A stretch of 64,000 bases of DNA, taken from assembly GCA_002914845.1 (NCBI GenBank), contig JXTC01000040.1:704433-768432 (forward strand). The letters are read 5' to 3'. This stretch comes from Trema orientale (lineage: Eukaryota > Streptophyta > Magnoliopsida > Rosales > Cannabaceae). The notes beneath the pieces were generated by a model. That model was not told the origin of the DNA. It worked only from the letters and a program-made list of their open reading frames with translations, and ran no database searches. A program made the translations under genes and the position numbers. Below, piece by piece: positions 23,931-36,774 of the stretch (positions are counted from its first letter, which is position 1; the number at the start of each line of letters is the position of its first letter).

Positions 23931-24725
23931 AATAAATAAATAAATAAAATATGGAACTATGACCTTTCTATAAATATAACTCTATCAAATCCTGAAATAT
24001 AGCATATCTGAAATTTTAATCCCATATTTTGACTTACTTCAATATTTAAAATTTGTGCAACTGTCTATTATCTGGGTATAAATTGACCGAAAAAAAAAAT
24101 CATCAAACATGAAATCCAAATTAAATATAGGGCTATAGAAATATGATCAAATTTTGGACCCAATTTAAATAAATATCCATTTGTCAAATGTTATAACAAA
24201 ATGTCTGATATATATATTTATATACCAAGTGTAAAATTTTATATACAAAGTACAAAAAGTTATATACCCAGTATATTTCAGTACAGTAACTGAAATTGGT
24301 AGATAAATATATCTACTAAGTGTAAAAATATATATACCTAGACATTTAGTTATAAAATTTAAAAAATAGACATCTACTTAATCAAATTTAAAATATTGAT
24401 CATCTACCTAAATTTCTCTTAAAATATCTTATTTTTACCGACAAATACTTAAAATCTATTGAAAATAACTCAAAACTATTAACACACATTGCTCAATATG
24501 TACACGAATTGTTGAAAGATAGGGTTAATAGTCATGGGTATTTCTTTTGCGATTAACCTTCCATTAATGCCTAGGGGTGTTGAGTTTCTATCAGTAAATG
24601 CAAGCTTACAAATTTATAATTGCCCTTTTACCCAAATGCTCACTGTTCCCTAACCCTTTACGGCTTTAGCTGTGTCTTTTTTCCTGCTAGATCAAAATGC
24701 ACACTAGAATAATTGTATAGTGCAT
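23931..24725. other. AT-rich spacer between two inverted-repeat elements
   Basis: No gene. A small perfect hairpin ATTTCAGT/ACTGAAAT lies near 24280. Words around 24200-24330 (such as CCAAGTGTAAAA and TTATATACC) recur in reverse orientation near 45830-45960, suggesting a dispersed repeat. Confidence 0.45.
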
Positions 24726-24735
24726 GTACGTTCAC

Positions 24736-25650
24736 GGGTTGATAGCACCATTAGTCCTCAACTTATTATCATTTTGGTATATTAGTCCTCAACTTTTTTT
24801 TTGTGGCATTTAAGTATTAAACGTTTCTCTTTTTAGCACTATTGGTCCTTTTGGCATATTTCATCCAAGATTCTGTTAAAATTCATTTGAATGAGAGAAA
24901 TTTTGCACCATTGATCTTGATTTTTCAATTGTTTAATAATTTGGTCTCTATTTTTTTTGTATTCATTTTTCTGATTAACAATATTGTATCTGTCAATCTT
25001 TCAGAAAATTAAAATTCTAAAAAATTAATATTCCAAAAAATTGACAAATATAATTACATAAAGAAATGAGCATTTAATAGAAAACTATAAAATTTTTCAG
25101 GTTTATTTGCTACAAACAGTTAATTAATTTTTTAGAATAACCATTCATAATTACATGAACATTTAATGGATATAGTAAATTTTCAGTCAAATTTGACCAG
25201 TGTAAAAGCGTGCATTTGAAAATTTTTTAGTTTTTAAAAATGGTAAGATAATTATTTTTTTTTATAAAGTTACTATAGTTTGACGTAAACTAAGATTTAT
25301 TAGTATAATTTTTTTTTGAATTTAGTTTTTAAATAAACTGTTTGTTTTATATCCATCTTTGAATTTTAATTTTCTTAAAAATTGGCAAATGTAATATTGT
25401 TAATCAGAAATATGAATGCAAAAACAAAAATTAAGGATCAAATTGTTAAACAATTTAAAAATTAAGATCAATGATGTAAAATTTCTCTAGCTCATTCAAA
25501 TAAATTTTAATAAAATCTTAGATAGAATATGCAAAAAAGACCAATAGTGTCTTAAAAAGAAATGTTTAATACTTAAATGCTACAAAAAATAAGTTGAGGA
25601 CCAAAACGCCAAAGTGTTATTAGGTTGAGGACAAATCGTACTATTAACCC
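24736..25650. mobile_element. Non-autonomous MULE-like element with long terminal inverted repeats
   Basis: The left end GGGTTGATAGCACCATTAGT is mirrored by the right end (reverse complement GGGTTAATAGTACGATTTGT). Similarity continues for about 285 bp (24736-25020 against 25362-25650), including TAGCATTTAAGTATTAAAC-type and TGATTAACAATATT words, leaving an unpaired centre of about 340 bp. The flanks are GTACGTTCAC (24726-24735) and GCACGTTCAC (25651-25660), a 10-bp target duplication with one mismatch. Long TIRs with a 9-10 bp duplication point to Mutator-like elements. There is no transposase. Confidence 0.8.
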
Positions 25651-25984
25651 GCACGTTCACAAACAAATAGTTCGAATTATAAATTTGGAAATCAGTTATC
25701 AACTATAGGACATGACATGTAATGTTAAAATATATTTCTAAATGGGAAGTAAGATTAGCTTCATTTTTTCACCCTATAATCGTTGGGATGATTTGATTTT
25801 TCAACTTCAATATTAGAGTCCTGTCTACAACCGGTAACCATGGAAATGTAGCATTCTTAATACTATAATACGCAACGTTGGGCAAATATTAATCTATTAT
25901 GTGGCATACCAGTTTCCTTCTCCGTTGGTAGAATTTATTTATGTAATTTTTGTTGGTAGGCCAGATCAAAAATCTCTATACCAA

Positions 25985-26179
25985 TCACTGTGATAACAGG
26001 TGAATTAGTGGTAAGGCGTTCTCTCCTTGACTAAGAGATCTTGGGATTAGAAGTTTATGGACAATTTATTTCGAGAGATATCTGTTAATCGACGTGGTTG
26101 GGTCCACCACCAATGGTTATAAAGATACGTCACCCTCTAATTTTATAACATTTTTTTTTCTTTTTTTACTATAAAGAAG
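25985..26179 (+). mobile_element. SINE-like element with 13-bp target duplication
   Basis: The head carries a tRNA-like A box (TTAGTGGTAAGGCG, about 26005) and a decayed B box (TGGGATTAGAAG, about 26042). The body ends in T-rich sequence (26151-26168). It is flanked by identical ATCTCTATACCAA at 25972-25984 and 26180-26192. Length of 195 bp fits plant tRNA-derived SINEs, some of which end in T rather than A runs. Confidence 0.7.
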
Positions 26180-26227
26180 ATCTCTATACCAAAACTCCAA
26201 AAAAAAATTAAAAAAAATATATATATA

Positions 26228-26596
26228 TTGAAAGGTATGTTTTGGGTCTCAGGGTCAGCTACTTTAGTTTGTGTGTTAGCATTATTGCTCCCCTGTTTCC
26301 TCCATTTCAAGTCACAATGGCATAATAACATTGAGGCATCTGAACCACAAAGGACAAGAGGGTCCACGCCGGTCAGGGCCAGGCTGCACCCTTCGCCCCA
26401 GTTTGGCTCAGCCGGGAAATTAAATTGGTGCTCATTCAATGCAAATGATACGGATACTCATGCAGGGCAGGATTTAACTACTCAAAATGAGGGATTTAAG
26501 GAATATGGGGTCAACTTTCAAGCCTCACTCCCCTTGAGTCTAAGAGTAGTACCTGAGTACTTCCTCAAATACCATACCACTAGAAGATTAAAATGA
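26228..26596 (+). CDS. Possible small secreted or membrane-anchored protein, uncertain
   Basis: A 122-codon ORF starting MKGMFWVSG, with a hydrophobic stretch at about residues 8-26 (ATLVCVLALLLPCFLHF) resembling a signal peptide or anchor, then a hydrophilic, non-repetitive tail ending YHTTRRLK. It begins just after an AT-rich run (ATATATATATTG) and next to the SINE above. I recognise no domain or known peptide motif. An overlapping minus-strand ORF (26143-26439) is less protein-like. It could be a chance ORF or part of an unrecognised element. Confidence 0.25.
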   Translation: MKGMFWVSGSATLVCVLALLLPCFLHFKSQWHNNIEASEPQRTRGSTPVRARLHPSPQFGSAGKLNWCSFNANDTDTHAGQDLTTQNEGFKEYGVNFQASLPLSLRVVPEYFLKYHTTRRLK

Positions 26597-26683
26597 TTTT
26601 GTCCAATTTTTGTGGTAACTTTGGGTCTTGGATGCTGATGCTATGGTACCCAAAAAATAATACCAAAATGGAAATGAGGTGGT

Positions 26684-26871
26684 GTTTGGTTTAGGCGGAA
26701 TTGATTGGAGTGCAAAGAATTTCATTACATTGTTTTGGTTGCCTTAAATTCATTAGAATAGAATACATGTTCCAATGAAATGGCTATTGAATTCCTATAC
26801 TTGATGGAGTTGTCTTTCTTAAATCATATGGGTGGAATAATCATTCCATTGTACAGTTGCCTAAATCAAAC
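26684..26871. mobile_element. Possible MITE with GTTTGGTTTAGGC ends
   Basis: GTTTGGTTTAGGC at 26684-26696 is the inverted match, 12 of 13, of GCCTAAATCAAAC at 26859-26871. The interior has ATTCC/GGAAT-type words in both orientations, as in many small plant MITEs. No clear target duplication was found. Confidence 0.45.
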
Positions 26872-29800
26872 TAGAATATAACATTGCCAACTTGACTTTT
26901 TGTCTCGTTGTATATTTTCATAACCTCTTTCATCATTTTCTCTAGTCTTAACTATGCATTAATTCAAAGATTAAGGATGTTTATATCAAAATATAATTAA
27001 TATCATTCCTTCCAAAAGTTGATACAAAATTCCAACCAAATAATTGAATCTACTTTTTTTACTTACTCCATCTTTCTCCCATTATTCCTTTAATTCATCC
27101 AAAACATTATCTTTCCTTTTTTTACTTTATTCCAACAAACCCTGTGGTGATTTTTCTCTTTACTGGCGACTCAAAGTTGGGACTTCGGAGTAGCTAGATA
27201 TATTATATGATATATGCTCCTTGTGGATGGAGCCCTTTATTAGTGGCATTTCCCATGGTCTTACTCTTATGAGAAGTTGACATATCAGTTTTGAGGCCTT
27301 TCGAAGGACTGAGCATCAACTTCATTAAAATTTAAAATTCACTCAAAACAATGTACTTAATTTAGGGCCTAAAGATTCATCCATCTTAGTTGAATGGAGC
27401 AACGTTGTTCTATTTAAAATAGAGTTAAAAAAGGAAAAAAAAAAATGATGAAGATCCTTATGCTAATACGGGGAGTTGGAAGCCATTCTGTATTCCCAAA
27501 TGCCCTTTAAATCACAAACTCTCTGTCTCTTCAATGTTCAAACCAAGATTTCTAACATTCCAACTCCTGCCATTAGTTTTCTCAAGACAGCATTTGGTTT
27601 ATCTAGATAAAATCACTTCAACTACCAAATTGCAAGTAGTAATAACTATGCATGGAGGGTTATTACTAATTTATGCATATATACTATATATGTGCATGTG
27701 TCGATTGAGCTTGGGACCAATCTTGTAGCCTATACAGGCTATACTTATCATCTTGTTTTCCTATATATGCATACCATTTACTATATCTTACTGAATCTAA
27801 ATTGTCTTTGTTCTAGCTAGCTAGATTTATCTTGTAGTCTCATAAATTACACTGCTGTGTTTTGGTTTTGGAACATTATATAAGCTAGAAACTTCTACAC
27901 AATAGTTCACGGGTATTTATGGAAATTCAAGTACCCCAATACCATGAATGTGAAAATCATTAATGTCCCTATTCATGAACTTTTTACGTAACAGATGTGA
28001 TGTTGTGGTGCATTGTGGGCATAAAGAAATTGATACATGAGTACGGGAAAAAGGCTTTAACCTTTGAGTGTGAAAATGTAAAAAGAAAGAAAATAGAGTA
28101 ACATTCTTCTTTTCTAAAAACGAGTAATACCTATTTTCTCTTTGAGTAATAAATGTCCCGTTTATTTCACCTATTCTATTTTATTTAAATGGATTTACCT
28201 ATTCTGTTTTATTTAAATGAAAAATTCATTAGAATGAGTGTTTGTTTCTACAATTTCAGTTTTTTCATTCAAATGGTCTTTTAGAATGAGTGTTTGTTTC
28301 AACAATTCTGTTTTTTTATTTAAATAGTCTGGCGGCAGTCACATCAACCATTGTAATGAGTTTTTTGTGTCTTAAAATGAGAATGGAGCCTAGGAAATAT
28401 TTTTAAATGGTCCATTCTAACATCTCTCAGTCTAATTATAACTCATTTCACTTCAAATGTCTCTCTTTCTAATTATAACTCATTCCACAATTTCTATTTA
28501 AATACACTCGTTCAAATAAGTGAACCAAATGAGGCCAAAATAAGTTTAACACTTACATGAAACTGTTGTTGAACTTTTTAACTCAAATAGAATGTCTAAT
28601 GGGTTATACTTATGTTAATGTTTTAAACTTGAGCAGTTGTAATTTGATATGCACTTTTGATTGGCATATAATTACCAGTCCTTCTATACAGCTGGATAGT
28701 TACCTTTTTCATGTGCACTAGTGCAGCCATGTCACCAGATGTCAAGCATCTATGGTTTGGAGCTGGACAAGAAATAAATGGACCTGGCCATGGATGTCAG
28801 CTCTTCAATTCTTCATCTGCTCTTTCACTCCAATATACTTTTCTCCTCAGGAAAAAGAAAAGACCCCTCACTTTGAAAATTTTTGTTGTTTTGCATCAGA
28901 AATTTGGCCTTGTATAATCACATACTTAAATGACAAAAGCCATAGAAGACATTGACTCATTACATGTACTCATTCTACAAATATTTGATTATGAAATCGG
29001 TGTGTATATAGATATGTTTCGAGTTAATTTTTATTTTAGTCTTGCAAAGTTTGCAAAGCTTAACAAAATTGTTTCTTTTGACATGTTTCTCAAGGATAAA
29101 TTTTAGGTGGTATAGGTTTGAAACTTGTGAGAATGGGAAGTTAATCCAAGAATAAACGCATAAATATTGGACATCAAAATGTAAATATTGTAAATATAAC
29201 TTATTTGGTCCCAGTAGTATCATGTTTGGCCCAAAAAGACTACCTAAAATGGAAGACAGAGACATTAGATTTAATATGCTTTCCATTATTACATTTGATG
29301 GTTAGGTTAACACAATGCTGAAAGATTGAGACACATACAAAGATATAGACAATGATACAATTAAAACTTCTTGCTTTAGTGAAATAAATGGGAGTGAAAA
29401 TGAGTGTTCTAGATTGTTACTAGTACTATATCAATTTATTTAAAACTAGATCACGTCATATTTTTGAGTACTGAAAATATTTTCGTTACATGTATGTACT
29501 CGAACTGAAAACTAACTTGGAAATTTAACTCTCTGGCAGCCAAAAATTCTACACACTTGAATACTTTTATTACCTCGAAAAGAATTTTCCAGGAAACATG
29601 CTCTTAGCTAGAGCCTCTGGCCTTTTTAACAAGGTCAAACAAATGCAAACAGTTGCATTTCAACCTCAAAATATTCATCAATTAAGCCCATATCTCTCAC
29701 AACTGCATCTGACATGGCATGTATGATGGCACGCATGATATAGGATACAGTTAATTAGTTATATATAACCATGTCCATATGATGAATAAGAAGAAAAGTT

Positions 29801-30840
29801 TTTTTCAGCAAGGAAAAGAAAAACTATATTTTATACACAATATGTATACATATAACATTGTACAACTTGGAATGAGGTTCTATCTACCAAAACCCCATCA
29901 GTCCATTAATGTGTGACAGCTTGTTTTCTTCCCTGTTTTGTCTTTGTGTTTATAAATATGTATCACCTTTGGTTTTGCAGTGTAAGGATTACAGATTACA
30001 GAGAAGCCTAGCCACTTAGCTGGAATGAAAGCTTTATGGGCTATATTATTATTTTTTTAAGTACTTACTCTTTTACTTCATCTGTCACTTTAAATGAACT
30101 TATTTTGGATTAATTTTGTTGCAGTGATAAACTATACCACAGTTACAAGCACTTTGATGTAATCCCATCCCATACATATATAATACAGTACAAGTCCCAC
30201 TTTGAAAGACTACTTTCATGTGCTGGACCCAGAAATCAGAGAAATAAAGTGGATAGGTGATTATCATTTTCCTTATTTTGTTACCTTTTAATATCGATAG
30301 GAGAAAGCAGGGTTGTTGGTTTGGTTCTGATAATGAGAAACTAAGACAGTTTAATTAAATCTCTCTTTTGCACTATCCCTTTAAAGTAAATGAATTAACT
30401 CTTTGTTAGGCTTAAAGGGTGCGTGAAATAAATTCAATAATTATGAACTAAGCTATATGGTTCTTGTCTAGAAACCCAAGAAAGGTATTGACAATTATGT
30501 GACATAATAGTTTCTTGCATTAATATTTTGCACTGGGTCTGGTCAAGGTATAGGTGGTGTGTGAGCTGTGCTTTGTACTAATGGATGGACATGATCAGAT
30601 CACAAGGAGTAAATCCAACGGCCACGCACTCCTAACTCCAACCGTGGCATTCATTTCACCATTTAATGACATTTCCTGTTGTAGTTCCAGTGAAGTTAGA
30701 TACAGTTGAGAACAGCATTCTTTCTTGTTTTTATTTCCTTTTTTCCCTTTTTTTTTTCTTTCAATAATTAATGTTATGCTGATGGTAAACAGATTCTATT
30801 ATTTATTTATTTATTTTTAAATAATTATATGAAAGTTGAG
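26872..30840. other. AT-rich intergenic DNA, no gene seen
   Basis: Short ORFs (27534, 28711, 28975) lack features of real genes. Around 28180-28350 short sequence blocks are duplicated (ACCTATTCT...TTTATTTAAATG, and AGAATGAGTGTTTGTTTC twice), like decayed MITE sequence; GAACCAAATGAGGCC near 28520 resembles a MITE end. The last part includes the promoter of the HOTHEAD-type gene. Confidence 0.5.
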
Positions 30841-30852
30841 AACTTTTTTAAG

Positions 30853-30860
30853 TATATAAG
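30853..30860 (+). promoter_or_regulatory. TATA box of the HOTHEAD-type gene
   Basis: TATATAAG lies 121 bp before the start codon at 30974, leaving room for a 5' UTR of roughly 90 nt. Assigned from motif and spacing only. Confidence 0.6.
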
Positions 30861-30973
30861 AGTGTGTACTCACACAAAACAAGGCGAACCAGAGGCAGCC
30901 ACATAGAGGTTAGAGACAGTAACAGCAGCAGCTTCTTCTGTGAGTTCTTTTCTGAAGCCTTTGTCTGCCTTCA

Positions 30974-31100
30974 ATGGCTTTTTTGGTTGGCAAAGGGAAG
31001 CTCTTTAGGATTTTGGTGCTTTGGCTCTTCACCTTAATCTCCTTTGCTCAAGGTGCCCTTTCTCCTCTTGGTTCATAACTTCATCTCTCATTGCTTTTTT

Positions 31101-31160
<60 letters not shown>

Positions 31161-34100
31161 ATTGTTTTGTGTACTTGTTTTTGGGTTTTATATGCTTTAG
31201 AATTTTCTATTAAGAGACTGAAAAAAAAGGTGAAGAATGGAATGTCAAAATGATATCTCTAGTGTTAATACAAGCTGGGTTTTTAAAATTTTAAGTGGCA
31301 CTTCTCTTTTTCTTCATCATTAGGCTCATGAAATTCCTTAGTTTAGCTTTGGTACATCGTTTTTGGAGCACTTTTGTTGTTACCCATTATGCTTTTTGTG
31401 GTTTTAGTACTAGTGGATGGCTCTCATAAGTCATAAGAAGTAAACAAAAAAAGTGGTAGCTTTAATTAATTAAGATTAATATAAAGTTTTGTTCTTTTTT
31501 CATTCACCACCTCATCCCATTGGGTTCTCATTTCTCAACACTTCTCCCCCATGCTTGGCCGAAGTTCTCAATTGGGCATTCTTTTTTTTAATTCATTAAT
31601 CTTTTCCTACTTTTTTATTGCCTAAAACGACAATACAACAAAGTGACCCGTAGGTATATAATATTATTATAAATATTATATATGCAGGAAAGCAGAGCTA
31701 CTATGAATTTAGATACCCTTTTATCAGAAGAGCAAGCTCATTCTCCTCCCAATCTTCGTCGTTTTCATCAAAAGGAAACGACCAGCGTTTTGACTACATA
31801 ATTGTTGGGGGTGGCACAGCTGGGTGTCCCTTGGCCGCTACACTGTCACAAAATTTTAGTGTTTTGGTACTTGAAAGAGGAGGGGTTCCTTTCTCCAATG
31901 TAAATGTCTCTTTTTTAAGAAACTTTCACATTGCTTTGGCGGACACATCTCCTTCTTCTGCTTCCCAAGCCTTTGTTTCCACTGATGGAGTCATCAACGC
32001 CAGGGCTAGGATCTTGGGTGGTGGTTCTTGCATCAATGCTGGCTTCTACACCAGAGCTAGCTCAAGGTATGTACTAATGTGAGCTTTTTTTTTTTTTTTT
32101 TTGAGAATGTAGTGATGTGTCTTGGATATGGGTAAGGAAGCCCATAAATTGTATGAGTTGACAAGATTCTTGTAGGTGGGAAAATCCCAAGTATTAAAAC
32201 TTCCTAAAGATCACATTTTAGGGGAACAAAAAGTTTGAAGAAAGAAGATTTGATAGGAGAATTGAAAATGTTAGTTTGCATAGACCTTTTAGTGTAGTGG
32301 AGTATATATTAACACAATTACAAACATTTGAAAATTGTGTAGTGAATAGACCATAGAAATGTGTCTTGGGGTATGAAAAATGAAAATAAATACAGATAGG
32401 GTCTTTGAGTTGATAAGATTCTTGATTCTGGGAAAATCCCAAGAATTGAAACTTCTTTGGGAAGTAGATAAGGTTATAAATAAAAAGAGAAAAAAAAAAA
32501 AAAAAAGAGAAAGATTGGTGGGAAATTGAATATATGGGTTTTACTGATAAATGCTCGTGGAATATTGACATATCAAGATCAGCGGCTTGTATCCAGATAT
32601 CCTTGCAGGTAGTAGGGTTTTTATTTTTATTTATTTTTATCTTTTTTTATTTTTTTTTTCGATTGTTGTTGTTGAAAGCAGGTAGTGTGTTTGATCAAGC
32701 ATATAGAGATAGTATTGAAAAATATGGTTTTCCTGCATATCTTGTACTTTCGAGAAAGTATATTATATATAGCAGATTTGATTGATATACTTAAGTGTTA
32801 AATTTGCGTTAATAATGTTTGTTATAATGTCCCATTTGGACCACAGTGACGCTTAGATAGTTAGATGTTGATCTTAACTCCTAAGTACCCCACAAAACAT
32901 ATATACATATATATACTCATGTACGTAATCTGGCTATGTAATTAATCACGTGATGGCTTCTTTAAACAATAATTGTTATCCTCTTAGAATTTATGGTTTA
33001 TCATAAAGTCAGGCTTTTATAGAAACTGAATCAAAGAAAGTACTGGCTACTTTTCAAAAAAAAAAAAAAAAAAAGAGGAAGTACTGGCTAAGTTTAATGG
33101 TGATTATTATTGTGCGGCTAGAAACGACTTCTTAGACTTAGACGTTTTTCAAGCCATAAGTAATCATCATATATTATATGCACATATGATAATGATGTAT
33201 ACACATATATATATAAAAACAGTTACAAGTCCATCCTCTTTTTCATCTATTTTCTTTCGTTCTTTTCTGTTTTCTGTCTAGCACAAGTTTCTATTAAATG
33301 CTAGTAGCGGTCCCTATACAATATGGTTTCCATTGCATCTGTAGTGCTTAGGTAGTGAGAGATCTACAGAAAAAATAATAACAATAATAATAATAGAGAG
33401 AGAAAACAATTAAAGTGGGCAAGTTGACCCCTTATACAAGCGGTGGTGGTCCATGGTATGTATTATGGACAAAACTACCTCATTTATTGACGTCTAACTA
33501 ACCTAACCTTTCCAATAAAAATTATACATATATCATATCTTTTTTGGTTAAAGAAGGATGTATGAATTCTCCTTTTTCTTCTTTTTTCTTCTTTTGCCAT
33601 ACTTCAAACCACGACCAAACACTTGGTACGCTTTGTGGCTCATATTGCCTCTTAAATGGGGCCATATGTTATGTTATGCACTACATAACAGTGCCTACAT
33701 ATAATTTACCTTTTTCAAAGATTATTATATGATTAGGCTTATAAAGTAGTCTATATGAAGAACTATAGCCTAGGAAAATGTTATGCACTAATGTGTAAAA
33801 ACATATAGTTAACACAATTCCAGCATTAATATTTTGAAAACAAAAATGAAATAAACGAAGAACAAACTAATCAAAACTATGTTTAAATTTTAAGGCTAAA
33901 TAAAACTTGGATTGCAGGTTCATAAACAAAATGAGTTGGGATCCCAAGCTAGTAAATGAATCCTTTCCATGGGTTGAGAGGCAAATAGTTCACAAGCCTA
34001 AGCTTGCACCGTGGCAAAGAGCATTCAGGGACAGTCTTTTATCAGTTGGTGTCTCACCTTTCAATGGATTCACCTATGATCACCTCTATGGAACCAAAGT

Positions 34101-35939
34101 TGGTGGAACCATTTTCGACAGGTTTGGTCGCCGCCACACTGCTGCTGAACTCCTGGCTTCTGGGAACCCTCAGAAGCTCACTGTTTTGGTCCATGCCACT
34201 GTCCAAAAAGTGGTTTTTGACACCACTGCAGGTATAGATATATATATATATATCCTAACATCTCATTTTTATGCAAGGGTTATAATGTTTTGCGTGTTAG
34301 AAAATAAAATCCAAACTTGGCCCACGTCTTGATGTTAAAAATTTTAGTAGAATTGGTAATTGAACAGCAAGAATAATGTGTATTAAACTTTACAGGGAAG
34401 CGGCCAAAGGTAGTTGGAGTGATCTTCAAAGATGAAAATGGGAATCTACATCAAGCAATTCTATCAGATATCCCGAAAAGTGAAGTGATATTGTCAACTG
34501 GAGCAATTGGGACACCACAAATGCTATTGCTAAGTGGTATTGGTCCAAGAGCTGAGCTCGAGAAGATGAACATACCAGTGGTGCTTGATAATGAATTTGT
34601 TGGAAAAGGGATGGCTGATAACCCCATGAACTCGATCTTTGTACCTAGTAAAAGACAGGTTCAACAGTCGTTGATACAAACCGTGGGTATAACAAAGTTA
34701 GGTGTGTACATTGAAGCCAGCAGTGGATTTGGGCAGTCCCAGGATAGTATTCAATGCCACCACGGAATCATGTCAGCTGAGGTAAGTAGTAGTACTACTC
34801 CTTTAATTTCTTTCTACCGAAAAACGTGTCAAAGAAGTAAATCATTGACTCAACATCAGAAATGAGCTTTTCATAGATTATATATAGTGCTTTTTGCTCA
34901 TCCGTAATGAAAAAAATCAGAATGAGAAATATTTGGAAAGAATGAGAAATAATAAGACAATGATTTGTTTACATATATGTAAAATTCAAATCAACCTAAT
35001 TCCCTTTAGTGTTTACTGTTTACGTACTTATAAGCAAAAGTTGATCAATTATTAAATTTCTTTCCGCATATATAAATCATCTTAGTGAGTTATATTAGCG
35101 TTCTCTTCTAGTACCATCTATTCTTCCTAGTGATTCTTCTTCATACAATTTATTTTGTTTTTCTAAGACTGCTATTCATATATCTTATGAACTTCGGATA
35201 TATCTCTGTACATGACCAGATTGGACAGCTATCTACCATTCCTCCAAAGCAAAGAACACCAGAAGCCATTCAAGCTTACATCAAAGGCAAAAAAGACTTG
35301 CCCCATGAGGCATTCAGAGGAGGCTTCATTCTAGAAAAGATTGCTAACCCCATTTCAACTGGCCAAATCACCCTGCAGAACACCAACGTTGATGACAACC
35401 CTTCCATCACCTTCAACTACTTCAACCATCCATACGACCTTCGACGCTGCGTAGAAGGGATACAAATGGCTATCAAAGTTGCACGGTCAGAACACTTTTC
35501 CAACTTCACGCAATACGACTTTGAAACGACGGAGAAGCTGCTCAACATTAGTGTCAAGGCTAATGTCAACTTCGTACCTAAGCATACAAACGACACCAAA
35601 TCCTTGGAACAGTTCTGCAAAGACACTGTGATCACCATTTGGCACTACCATGGAGGTGCTCATGTTGGCAAGGTGGTTGACACTAAATACAAGGTCCTTG
35701 GTGTTGACCGGCTTCGCGTCGTTGATGGCTCCATCTATACTGAATCTCCAGGGACTAATCCTCAAGCCACTGTTATGATGATGGGCAGGTTAGATATCAT
35801 ATATCATTTCATAATCATTATAAACAAAATGAAAATGTGTAACTATGATTGATTTTTTATCATGGGATTTGCTTAAAATTTCAGGTACATGGGAGTGAAG
35901 ATACTGAGAGACAGACTGGGAAGAAGTGCTGGTATATAA
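30974..35939 (+). CDS. HOTHEAD-type GMC (FAD-dependent) oxidoreductase, 6 exons, 593 aa
   Basis: Exons: 30974-31052, 31688-32066, 33918-34231, 34396-34781, 35220-35788, 35885-35939 (1782 nt). The N-terminus (about 1-26, MAFLVGKGKLF then a Leu-rich core) is a signal peptide, implying entry to the secretory pathway. The FAD-binding Rossmann motif is DYIIVGGGTAGC (62-73), followed by VLVLERGG and the GMC signature around ARILGGGSCINAGFY. STGAIGTPQMLLLSGIGP is the second GMC signature. The active-site block WHYHGGAHVGKVVD (from 527; His530) and SPGTNPQATVMM (Asn566) match the His/Asn pair of this family. Closest remembered relatives are Arabidopsis HOTHEAD (ADHESION OF CALYX EDGES), linked to long-chain hydroxy/dicarboxylic fatty acids of cutin and to organ separation; mandelonitrile lyase is a more distant relative. 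All introns begin GT and end AG. No break is seen. Confidence 0.93.
31102..31154 (+). repeat. (CT)n microsatellite in intron 1 of the HOTHEAD-type gene
   Basis: About 26 CT units with a single interruption near the end, starting 50 bp after the exon 1 donor. A long uninterrupted run of this kind is likely to vary in length between individuals. Confidence 0.95.
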
Positions 35940-36774
35940 TAAAGATAAAAAGGTAGAGCTAGGATGTTGTTGTGAGGAGCGTGTTAGATGATTTTGTGGA
36001 GAGTGTTTAATGTAATTTTTTTGTTTATTGTATTTCTTGGCAAGCAGTAATATGTAAAAATGGATTGAAGCTTGTGTTTGTGTGCGGTAGATGGAAATGA
36101 ATTTTTTTTTTCCTTCTTTTTTATGTGTTGTTTTTTTAAGTTCCTGCTAGCTAGGCTCTATTGGAATATAATAATAATAATATATATATATATATATATA
36201 TATATTCCGTCTCCTTTGTATTTTTGAATATCTATTATTCGTATTTACTTTTGTTGCCTCTTTTGGCTGTCAAGAAGGATGAGGTAAAACCTCTCAAAAA
36301 AAAAAAAAAAAAAAGATTAGGTAAAAAATAATAAAGTTCGAGTTCATTTCGACTATTAACATGGAAGGAGGAGAAAATAATTCATTGAATTTAATATAGT
36401 TAACCACTAGATATCACTTAATTTAATACTTGTTTTTAATAATGCATGGATCACGTAAATTCTGTTTGTTTTATATTTCTCAGCAGAAGTATCTAAATTT
36501 CCGGGGGGAGGGTGGGGGAGTAAGGAACATTGATAATTAACTATAAAGTTCAGTCTTTAGGAGAAATATAAGGCAAAAAAACCTTATTAAGTTATTTTAG
36601 CATTTGTGCAAAAAGCCCCATGACATGTGTTATATGCTATACTAACGCCAAATTTTGGTCTTTGCGCAAAAAATTGAAATTTACAATAAATGATGTTAAG
36701 TAATTGGATAGTAGTTTGATTCAATTATAATAGTTGATAGGAAGAAACACATTTTTTGAGTGAAAATAATGTAT
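35940..36774. other. 3' flank of the HOTHEAD-type gene
   Basis: Probable 3' UTR and spacer. Contains a (TA)n run near 36180-36204, a poly-A run near 36297 and a G-rich stretch near 36502. No gene. Confidence 0.55.

Noticed and set aside
34004..34237. 77-codon ORF in another frame of the HOTHEAD-type exon 3
   Set aside because: A shadow of the exon, whose own frame matches the GMC family and splices in phase.
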